A DNA stretch of 5,427 nucleotides from Chloroflexota bacterium (GTDB taxonomy: Bacteria > Chloroflexota > Dehalococcoidia > UBA2247 > RBG-13-53-26), in contig QMOF01000160.1 of assembly GCA_003650185.1 (NCBI GenBank), positions 1-5,427 on the forward strand, read 5' to 3'. How positions within the stretch are numbered: position 1 is the stretch's first letter; each line of letters starts with the position of its first letter. The notes under the pieces are model-generated. The model worked only from the letters and a program-made list of their open reading frames with translations, made no database searches and was not told the origin of the DNA. A program made the position numbers and the translations under genes. This document shows positions 1 to 5,084 of the stretch, in pieces.

Positions 1-1462
1 GCATTTTGGACGCCAATCGAGTCCGGGTGCGCGTCAGGCGGCTGTGCCCTTCCTTCGTCACTTGATGTCCGGGGCTCGGCCACAGCTTGCGCCTCGACTC
101 CGCCCCGCCCTCACCACCCGGAGATGCCCGCACCGGTATCGAAAAGCCAAAGGTGCTCCCGCGCCCCTCCTGGCTTTCTACCCATACCTGCCCCCCATGA
201 AGCTCTACCAGCGCCTTGCACAGCGCCAACCCCAGCGCCAACCCACCCCACGGCCTAGCATCCCCGGTCAGCTCCCGATACGACCGGAACAGCGATGGCT
301 GCTGCTCTGTGGGTATCCCGGGGCCGTCGTCCTGCACCTCTATCACCACCCTGCTGTCCATCTGTCCGGCCCTCAGCACCACTGTACCGTTACTCGGTGC
401 GAACCTGAAAGCGTTGCCAAGCAGGTTGAGCAGCACCTGCTTCAAGCGGGCCTCGTCAGCCCAGGTCGGGGGAAGCGCAGAAGGCAGATCGGCTACCAGC
501 GTCTTCCCCTGGATCAAGGCGAGGGGGCGCATCTCGGCCACAATTCGGCGCAGCAGCCTGAGTACGTCCGTCTTGGCGTAGTCCAGTTGAAGCGCGCCTG
601 TTTCGCTCTTGACCACGTCCAGGAGGTCGTCAATTCGATTGTTGAGCTTCGAAGCCCCCCGGACAACGCTCCTGGCCAGGTCGGAAAGAGGGCCCTCTTC
701 CAGAACGCTGGCCAGCGCGCTACCGGCGGCCAGCACCGGAGTGAGCGGCGTCTTCAACTCATGTGCCAGCGCCCTGGCGAAGTCTACCCTCGCTCTCACC
801 TCCTGTTCCAACTGATGACGCAAGTGCACTTCCCTGCTATGGGCTAGGCGCAACCGGTCCTCAGTCGCCCTGAAACCGTAGCTCTCGGCAATAACCCAAC
901 CACCATCCCGCTTGACCAGGGCGCACCTGTGGTTGTTGATCACGTCGACCACCCTAGAGGCTCCACACCTGTGCAGCGGGTAGCTACAAAGGGCTATGAG
1001 CCGGGCTTGGCCCATGGAGGCGTTCACTGCCTCCTCATAGCGAGCGAAGTCGCTCCAGGTCCCTTCCCCCACCCAGCACACGTTGCCAGTTACCCTCAGC
1101 CCGTCATAGCCTCGGTCGAGTGCCTGGCCCAGCTTGTTGGTCCAGCTTACCGCGACAGCCTCTGGATCAAAACAACCCCCCTTGAGGTACCAATCAGTGT
1201 GCGGGACGATCTCAATCTGCCCCCTTTGAGCATACTCCTCAAAAGCAGGTATGGCATCACGTGCCACCTCCCGGGCTTCGTCATGGGTCAGAGGCTCCGA
1301 TGTGACCCATACACAATACTCGTTGTTCTCCAGCCCTGCCATGAGATAGGGCACCAGCACCTCCATCAGGTCGTCCTTCTCCTGGTAGAGCTGACACAGG
1401 TGAGCACCCCACGGCACATCGCCCAGCACATCAATGCCTGTCTTCCTCAGTCCGTCAATCAT
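1..1462 (-). CDS. MEDS-domain sensor histidine kinase, 3' end cut by window edge
   Basis: This is a soluble sensor kinase that would autophosphorylate on a histidine and pass the phosphate to a response regulator. I translated the minus strand from the ATG at 1462: 487 codons stay open to base 2 with no stop. Residues about 12-194 match a MEDS domain (the sensory domain named for DcmR and methanogen/methylotroph sensors), with WGAHLCQLY containing H21 and C23, and a closing ALVKRDGGWVIAES. A short polar helix (about 195-225) leads to HisKA with H-box HELKTP, phospho-acceptor H234. HATPase follows: N-box around N350, G1 box DDGPGIP 378-384, G2-like GGLALGLAL 406-414, ending near V444. No membrane segments are visible, so it should be cytoplasmic. 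A basic, Gly/Ser-rich tail of at least 43 residues continues past the ATPase and could lead to a receiver domain outside the window. The start is set by GGGAGG five bases upstream. The ligand is unknown. Confidence 0.93.
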   Translation of the reverse strand, partial: MIDGLRKTGIDVLGDVPWGAHLCQLYQEKDDLMEVLVPYLMAGLENNEYCVWVTSEPLTHDEAREVARDAIPAFEEYAQRGQIEIVPHTDWYLKGGCFDPEAVAVSWTNKLGQALDRGYDGLRVTGNVCWVGEGTWSDFARYEEAVNASMGQARLIALCSYPLHRCGASRVVDVINNHRCALVKRDGGWVIAESYGFRATEDRLRLAHSREVHLRHQLEQEVRARVDFARALAHELKTPLTPVLAAGSALASVLEEGPLSDLARSVVRGASKLNNRIDDLLDVVKSETGALQLDYAKTDVLRLLRRIVAEMRPLALIQGKTLVADLPSALPPTWADEARLKQVLLNLLGNAFRFAPSNGTVVLRAGQMDSRVVIEVQDDGPGIPTEQQPSLFRSYRELTGDARPWGGLALGLALCKALVELHGGQVWVESQEGRGSTFGFSIPVRASPGGEGGAESRRKLWPSPGHQVTKEGHSRLTRTRTRLASKM

Positions 1463-1534
1463 GCTATCCTCCCAACAGCAGCTTCAATCAACCTGTTTGC
1501 CGACTTTGCAGAACAGATAGGCACCGCAGGATGA

Positions 1535-1553
1535 GAGGGCAAGACGCGCCCTC
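1535..1553. other. Stem-loop in the kinase leader
   Basis: A perfect 6-bp GC-rich inverted repeat (GAGGGC/GCCCTC) with a 7-base loop lies between the proposed kinase promoter and its ribosome binding site. No T-run follows on either strand, so it does not look like a classic terminator. It may be a leader hairpin or simply one of the many hairpins of this spacer. Confidence 0.35.
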
Positions 1554-1625
1554 CGGCCATCAGTACGCGGGTCTCCCAAAACCAAAGGAGGCAGACCAAG
1601 TACCATTACCCCCGAACCACGAAGG

Positions 1626-1654
1626 ATGCTATCATGAAAACCCCCGCCAATCAA
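1626..1654 (-). promoter_or_regulatory. Candidate sigma-70 promoter for the histidine kinase
   Basis: Read on the minus strand, TTGATT (1654-1649) is followed after exactly 17 bases by TAGCAT (1631-1626), a good vegetative-type match. Transcription would begin near 1619 and give a leader of about 157 bases before the kinase ATG. That leader contains a GAGGGC-N7-GCCCTC stem (1535-1553). The call is by sequence match only. Confidence 0.45.
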
Positions 1655-1973
1655 CAGGTTAAGCGACCACTTCTGTCGCTCTAAGAGACATACCCTTGAC
1701 GTGCCAGAGCGGGCGCTAACTGCCGCTCTACGCCTGCAAGCTGCTCTGAGAGGCGCGCCTGCCAGCATCCGCCTGGCACAACAGACTGGAGCACTCCGCA
1801 GCCACCGCGCCCTCCGGCAGGTGGGACTCCCTGCACCTCACCCACCCCCTGTGAAAGCGTCGACTCGACCCCGATGGGGACCAGTGATCCCTCGGGGTGA
1901 GAGACGACCCCGACTGTCTCCTGCATGCAGCGCACTGGTGAGCCAAGCCCACCTTACGGCTGCTGGAGCCGCC

Positions 1974-2015
1974 CAGCCGACGGCCTCGTCAGGTTCAGGG
2001 ACCTGACAGGTATCC
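1974..2015 (+). repeat. 42-nt direct repeat, copy 1, containing a hairpin
   Basis: This 42-base segment recurs at 2272-2313 with a single difference (T at 1986, C at 2284). Its core is a hairpin, GTCAGGT-N6-ACCTGAC, at 1988-2007, followed by AGGTATCC. Sequence similarity between the copies stops sharply on both sides. Neither copy lies in a gene. Confidence 0.85.
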
Positions 2016-2227
2016 TAGGGGATGCGCCCCAGTACGACTCTGTATGTAGGAGAGCCTTTCCAGGCTCGACCGGGGGAAGAAACTGGGTCAGGCCAGGGAT
2101 GTCAGGCCATGCCTCAGGAAGCGAGGAACGCTGGTCGACCCCAGAAGGGGTCTCCTACAGACGGGTGGTAGTGGACTCCTGGGTGTCAGTCCCCGACCTG
2201 ACCCGGTCATCTTTAGCCTGCGTGGGT

Positions 2228-2247
2228 GTCGGGTGGTCCTACCCGAC
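2228..2247. repeat. Hairpin related to the 42-nt repeat core
   Basis: GTCGGGT-N6-ACCCGAC has the same arm length and loop length as the hairpin in the 42-nt repeats (GTCAGGT-N6-ACCTGAC), but one base pair is changed on both arms (A-T to G-C). With one mismatch the stem extends three further pairs outward (2225-2250). The loop sequence differs from that of the 42-nt repeats. Confidence 0.6.
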
Positions 2248-2271
2248 CCCAAGCCTTTCCGCCCCGACGAG

Positions 2272-2313
2272 CAGCCGACGGCCCCGTCAGGTTCAGGGAC
2301 CTGACAGGTATCC
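2272..2313 (+). repeat. 42-nt direct repeat, copy 2, containing a hairpin
   Basis: This is the second copy of the repeat at 1974-2015, identical in 41 of 42 positions and 298 bases downstream. The GTCAGGT-N6-ACCTGAC hairpin is at 2286-2305. It lies just before the longer inverted repeat at 2328-2391. Confidence 0.85.
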
Positions 2314-2327
2314 AGTCCTGTCCTTAT

Positions 2328-2391
2328 GCCATTCGGAGAGCGCAGCGAAGAATCCGAGTGGCGTAGACCCTTCGCTGCGCTCAGGGTGACA
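2328..2391. repeat. Dispersed inverted-repeat element (GAGCGCAGCGAAG type)
   Basis: Perfect 13-bp arms GAGCGCAGCGAAG (2338-2350) and CTTCGCTGCGCTC (2370-2382) enclose about 19 bases, with partly complementary outer ends. This matches the general form of the GAGCGAAGCGAAG-type interspersed repeats known from many bacterial genomes, Chloroflexota among them. On the minus strand it translates to CHPERSEGSTPLGFFAALSE, a string often mis-annotated as protein. I recognise the family from memory; a genome-wide copy count would confirm it. Confidence 0.75.
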
Positions 2392-2408
2392 CTTAGTGGC
2401 TGCACTCC

Positions 2409-2438
2409 GTTCGGACAGGTATGAAGACCTGTCCGAAC
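2409..2438. repeat. Perfect 12-bp stem-loop
   Basis: GTTCGGACAGGT (2409-2420) and ACCTGTCCGAAC (2427-2438) form a perfect stem with a 6-base loop ATGAAG. The AGGT-N6-ACCT inner core is the same as in the 42-nt repeats, and GACAGGTAT is shared with their 3' flank. No T-run follows on either strand, so it is not an obvious intrinsic terminator. It is the strongest hairpin of the spacer. Confidence 0.65.
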
Positions 2439-2518
2439 ACCACCTGGGGCTGCCTGGTGGGTTCGGCCTCGCTTCACCCATCCTACAGGGCTGCGGGAGC
2501 AAACGCAATTCTCATCCC

Positions 2519-2548
2519 TTGCGGTGCTGGCTGACCAGCATGTAGATT
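2519..2548 (+). promoter_or_regulatory. Candidate promoter of the MFS gene with internal palindrome
   Basis: TTGCGG (2519-2524) and TAGATT (2543-2548) are separated by 18 bases, a moderate vegetative promoter match. The spacer holds an interrupted palindrome, TGCTGG-CTGA-CCAGCA (2525-2540), a position where a repressor could block polymerase. If real, transcription starts near 2555, which favours the ATG at 2611 as the start of the transporter. Confidence 0.35.
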
Positions 2549-2610
2549 TGTTAAAGGCATGCGCCAAGTTTTCGGCAAGAGCCAGGCATTCGGTTAATGG
2601 GCAACTCAGT

Positions 2611-3813
2611 ATGAGGTCGACCTTCCTGGGTGTGAGTACCAACATCCTGGTACTGGGCATCGTCAGCTTCATCACCGACCTCAGCAGCGAGATGATGATG
2701 CCGCTGCTGCCCCTTTTCATTACCGCTCTGGGTGGTGGCGGACTGGTGGTCGGGCTGGTCGGTGGGGTGGGTGACGGCCTTTCCAGCCTGCTCCAGGTAC
2801 TCTCCGGCCACTGGTCTGACCGGGTACCCCGAAGGAAGCCATTTGTCTTCGCCGGGTACGCCGTGTCGAGCGTCTTCAAGCTTTTCCTGGCCCTGGCCTC
2901 TGCATGGCCCCATGTCCTGGCAGCCCGTGTCCTGGAACGGGTGGGCAAGGGGCTCAGGACGGCCCCCAGGGATGCCATCATCGCCGACTCCTCTGGGCAG
3001 GCCAGCAGGGGCAAGGCCTTTGGGCTGCACCGCGCCCTGGATACGTCCGGCGCGGTGGCCGGTTCGCTGGTGGCCCTGCTCCTGTTCTGGGCGCTCGACC
3101 TGGAGATTAGGTCGGTGCTGCTGGTGGCGGCGGTGGTGGCCTTCGCTGCCCTCATTCCCCTGTACAGGCTGAGAGAGCCGCCCCGTGAGCGCCGCCCTCA
3201 GTCAGCACTGGCCATCACGCTGCGCGGCCTTCCAGGGCGGTTCAGACTATTCCTCGCAGCCGGGACAGCCTACGGGCTGGCCAACTTCACCTACATGTTC
3301 TTCATACTTCGAGCGCGTGACCAGTTCATCATCGGCAACGGCGAGAGGGAGGCTATAGCCGCTGCCATTGGCCTGTACATCCTGTACAATGTCGTGTACT
3401 CAGTGCTGGCACTGCCCATGGGCTCGCTATCCGACCGCTTCGGGAGGGGCAGGCTGCTCCTGCTGGGCTACCTGCTCTTCGCCCTGACCTGCCTGGGTTT
3501 CGCCAGTGCCGACTCCAGGCCGTGGTTCATCTCCTTGTTCGCGCTGTATGGACTGGTCTATGCCATAGTCGAGGGAACACAGCGGGCCTTCGTCTCTGAC
3601 CTGGCCCCCGCCGAAAGCCGTGGTGCTGCCCTGGGAACATTCCATACATGCACCGGCCTGGCCGCCGTATTCGGCGGGCTGATCGCCGGGCAGTTGTGGG
3701 ACGCGGTGGGACCGGCAGCCACCTTCTACTACGGGAGTGGGGTTGCCGCGATTGCCACGCTCCTGCTGCTTTATCTCACGCGGTACCGGGAAGGGGCCGG
3801 GATGCCTACCTAG
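2611..3813 (+). CDS. Major facilitator superfamily transporter
   Basis: This is a 400-residue inner-membrane protein expected to move a small solute or drug using an ion gradient. Near the N-terminus is VLGIVSFITDLSSEMMMPLLPLF, kept in MFS proteins of this type. The MFS motif between TM2 and TM3 appears as GHWSDRVPRRKP (66-77), and its half-repeat equivalent as GSLSDRFGRGR (271-281) between TM8 and TM9. RVLERVGKGLRTAPRDAIIADSS (106-128) lies around TM4. Hydrophobic stretches are enough for about 12 helices, with a charged central loop (187-212, YRLREPPRERRPQ). The length is normal for MFS. I chose ATG 2611 because conserved sequence starts about 11 residues later; the frame is open back to a GTG at 2524, but the 29 extra residues are polar and neither start has a clear Shine-Dalgarno. 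The substrate cannot be read from the sequence. Confidence 0.93.
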   Translation: MRSTFLGVSTNILVLGIVSFITDLSSEMMMPLLPLFITALGGGGLVVGLVGGVGDGLSSLLQVLSGHWSDRVPRRKPFVFAGYAVSSVFKLFLALASAWPHVLAARVLERVGKGLRTAPRDAIIADSSGQASRGKAFGLHRALDTSGAVAGSLVALLLFWALDLEIRSVLLVAAVVAFAALIPLYRLREPPRERRPQSALAITLRGLPGRFRLFLAAGTAYGLANFTYMFFILRARDQFIIGNGEREAIAAAIGLYILYNVVYSVLALPMGSLSDRFGRGRLLLLGYLLFALTCLGFASADSRPWFISLFALYGLVYAIVEGTQRAFVSDLAPAESRGAALGTFHTCTGLAAVFGGLIAGQLWDAVGPAATFYYGSGVAAIATLLLLYLTRYREGAGMPT

Positions 3814-3840
3814 ACGTTGCGGCAGCACCGTCGACTTGCT

Positions 3841-3866
3841 TTGCCAGTAAACCTATTGCCTGGCAA
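3841..3866. terminator. Inverted repeat between convergent genes, possible terminator
   Basis: TTGCCAG (3841-3847) and CTGGCAA (3860-3866) form a perfect 7-bp stem with a 12-base loop, 27 bases after the MFS stop and overlapping the end of the small minus-strand frame. Position suits a shared terminator, but there is no T-tract on either side, so the call is weak. Confidence 0.3.
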
Positions 3867-4128
3867 CCCCGTGCGAAAAAGCCAGGGCAGCCAACCCCAG
3901 AGCGTTTGCAGCAGCGAACCCCAGGGTGAAAGGTCGTGAACCGTCATCTCCCCAGTCAACCGCCAGCTCTGTAACCAGCAGGCCGAGAGTCCCGACGGCA
4001 ACCAGGACAAAACCGCTCAGTTTGAAGACTGGTACCGTGAGTCCACCCCTATCGCCGTGGCTCGGGTGAAGCCTAGCAGAGCCGGCAAGAACCGTCAACC
4101 AGCCCTGGTAGGGACGAATCCGACTCAC
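3853..4128 (-). CDS. Possible small two-helix membrane protein, start unresolved
   Basis: I do not recognise a named family. The frame from GTG 4128 to the TAG at 3853-3855 encodes 91 residues. The last 57 or so (from FKLSG) look protein-like: a hydrophobic helix GFVLVAVGTLGLLVTELAV, a polar turn DWGDDGSRPF, then a second helix TLGFAAANALGLAALAF and a short basic tail. The first 34 residues are less convincing. An AAGG lies seven bases before the GTG, but a good promoter candidate (4070-4098) lies inside the frame, and downstream of it there is no in-frame ATG, GTG or TTG before the first helix. Either the GTG is used, a rare start is used, or the gene has lost its start. It converges on the MFS gene and diverges from the EthD gene. 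It could also be a chance open frame. Confidence 0.4.
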   Translation of the reverse strand: MSRIRPYQGWLTVLAGSARLHPSHGDRGGLTVPVFKLSGFVLVAVGTLGLLVTELAVDWGDDGSRPFTLGFAAANALGLAALAFSHGVARQ

Positions 4129-4133
4129 CCGAG
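4061..4133. promoter_or_regulatory. 9-bp inverted repeat flanking divergent promoters, possible operator pair
   Basis: CTCGGGTGA (4061-4069) and its exact complement TCACCCGAG (4125-4133) are 64 bases apart. The left copy abuts the -10 of the minus-strand promoter candidate; the right copy ends three bases before the -35 of the plus-strand one. Spacing is close to six helical turns, which would place two bound proteins on the same face of the DNA. Function is inferred from position. Confidence 0.4.
4070..4098 (-). promoter_or_regulatory. Candidate minus-strand promoter with extended -10
   Basis: On the minus strand, TTGACG (4098-4093) is followed after 17 bases by TAGGCT (4075-4070), and TGC precedes the -10 as in extended -10 promoters. 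Transcription would begin near 4063 and cover the hydrophobic part of the small frame ending at 3853. Confidence 0.45.
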
Positions 4134-4136
4134 ACC

Positions 4137-4165
4137 TTGAAAAGCCCCGTTACGCCGGTTACTAT
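4137..4165 (+). promoter_or_regulatory. Strong sigma-70 promoter candidate for the EthD-SDR operon
   Basis: TTGAAA (4137-4142) and TACTAT (4160-4165) are separated by exactly 17 bases, the best promoter match in the window. Transcription would begin near 4172, leaving a leader of about 145 bases before the EthD start codon. Confidence 0.6.
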
Positions 4166-4171
4166 GGGTGC

Positions 4172-4316
4172 GGGTTTGACGCCTGGAATGCAGCACCACA
4201 CGCCAGCCCGATGCAGAGAGGTGGCTGGCGCGTGCGCACCCTGGGCACTGGCGGTGCCACACCCTGAATGCAGGTGAGGAGCGTGGTGCCAGCAACACGC
4301 GACACAGGAGGCCCAC
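4172..4316 (+). promoter_or_regulatory. Structured 5' leader of the EthD gene
   Basis: The stretch between the promoter and the start codon is long and can fold. CAC-A-CGCCAGCC (4197-4208) pairs with GGCTGGCG-C-GTG (4223-4234) through 8 + 3 base pairs around one mismatch. A second stem, GGCAC/GTGCC (4244-4258), follows. ATGCAG occurs three times, at roughly 4188, 4211 and 4267. I compared it by eye with TPP, cobalamin and T-box signatures and found none. The ribosome binding site AGGAGG is at 4306-4311. It may be a regulatory leader or merely GC-rich spacer. Confidence 0.35.
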
Positions 4317-5018
4317 ATGGAGAAGATGATCTACCTGGTCTGGAAACATGAAGCAGACTCACCGGCCGGCTTCAGGCAGAAGCTGCTGGGCGAGGTCTCG
4401 GAGAAGCTGATGGGGTTGGGCGTGCACAGACTGCGCATCAGCGTGGTTGACGATGACGTGGCTCCCGCCGACCCGCTGCGCATCGTAAACTCCAGGCCAC
4501 CCATCTCAGGTCTGGTATCCATGTGGGTGGACACGGCCATCGACCGCAAGCCGCTGGAAGAGACACTCGAAAACGCCGTGGCCCGCGTGGCGGGCTACCT
4601 AGTGACCGAATCGGAGCCCATCGTCAACACCAGGCACCTGGTACCCGACGGCCAGCGCACTCCTGGCATGTGCCAGGTGGCCCTGCTGCAAAGACCGCCG
4701 CGCCTGGCCCGCGAGCAGTGGCTGGAGATATGGCTGGGCAGCCACACGCAGGTGGCCGTCGGCCTTCAGTCTACCTTCGGCTATCGCCAGAACGTCGTGG
4801 TGCGCACTCTGACCTACGCTGCCCCGCCCTACGACGCCATCGTCGAGGAGAATTTCCCTGAGGCGGCCATGACCGACCCCAACGTCTTCTTCGACTCCGT
4901 GGGCGATGAGGCCAGGACCAGGGAGCGGCAGAAGCAAATGTACCAGAGCTGCGCCCGGTTCATCGACTTCGACAAGATAGACGTCATGCCCACCAGCGAA
5001 TACAATATGAAGTCCTGA
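4317..5018 (+). CDS. EthD-domain (dimeric alpha/beta-barrel) protein
   Basis: This is a 233-residue soluble protein. The C-terminal half (about 116-225) resembles the EthD family: GMCQVALLQRPPRLAREQW, then W139 and H143 in WLGSHTQ, and a closing FIDFDKIDVMPTSEY. The N-terminal half (MIYLVWKHEADSPAGFRQKLLGEVSEKL onward) looks like a second, more diverged copy of the same ferredoxin-like fold, so one chain may form a complete barrel. EthD proteins are associated with degradation of ethers and other organics, often without a proven reaction; the exact role here is unknown. The start is firm: AGGAGG lies five bases before the ATG. It has a strong upstream promoter candidate and is followed 66 bases later by a short-chain dehydrogenase in the same direction, which suggests a catabolic operon. 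Confidence 0.85.
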   Translation: MEKMIYLVWKHEADSPAGFRQKLLGEVSEKLMGLGVHRLRISVVDDDVAPADPLRIVNSRPPISGLVSMWVDTAIDRKPLEETLENAVARVAGYLVTESEPIVNTRHLVPDGQRTPGMCQVALLQRPPRLAREQWLEIWLGSHTQVAVGLQSTFGYRQNVVVRTLTYAAPPYDAIVEENFPEAAMTDPNVFFDSVGDEARTRERQKQMYQSCARFIDFDKIDVMPTSEYNMKS

Positions 5019-5084
5019 TGTCCTGTGCGGTCCTGGCCCTGTGGCGCCACGGCCGCCAGCCAGCCCAGCATGAAAGGGGGGTGA

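Larger units (their letters stand above)
1463..2610. other. Gene-free, hairpin-rich spacer between divergent genes
   Basis: I see no convincing protein gene on either strand here. Open frames are short, rich in Arg, Pro, Ser and Gly, and without domain-like sequence. What it holds instead is many short perfect inverted repeats. Examples not listed separately are AGAGCGG/CCGCTCT (1706-1729), the palindrome AGGCGCGCCT (1751-1760), TGCCAG/CTGGCA (1760-1778), TCGGGGT/ACCCCGA (1892-1913), the palindrome CTGCATGCAG (1921-1930), CGGCTG/CAGCCG (1957-1979), GAGCCT/AGGCTC (2052-2067) and GACCCC/GGGGTC (2137-2152). Promoter candidates sit at both ends, as expected for a region between divergent genes, but about 1.1 kb is long for that role alone. 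Confidence 0.7.

Noticed and set aside
44..847. 267-residue open frame on the plus strand
   Set aside because: It is antisense to the histidine kinase, is rich in Arg, Pro and Gln, and shows no domain pattern, while the opposite strand carries all kinase motifs.
929..1534. 201-residue open frame on the plus strand
   Set aside because: It lies antisense to the MEDS domain of the kinase and runs past its start codon; no recognisable protein sequence.
1634..1684. 16-codon plus-strand frame (MKTPANQQVKRPLLSL) with AAGGA upstream
   Set aside because: It has a passable ribosome binding site but no plus-strand promoter, and lies over the kinase promoter candidate; such short frames are common by chance.
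1974..2313. CRISPR array
   Set aside because: Only two repeat copies about 300 bp apart with no regular spacers and no cas genes.
2409..2438. Intrinsic terminator or integron attC site
   Set aside because: The stem is perfect but lacks a T-run, and the ends lack the attC core site pattern and extrahelical bases; no integrase is present.
1925..2508. Open frames across the spacer on both strands, including one containing CHPERSEGS
   Set aside because: They read through inverted repeats; the CHPERSEGS string is the usual false translation of this dispersed repeat type.
2088..3155. 355-residue open frame on the minus strand
   Set aside because: It overlaps the MFS gene and the hairpin region; composition is Ser/Arg/Pro-rich and the opposite strand has clear MFS motifs.
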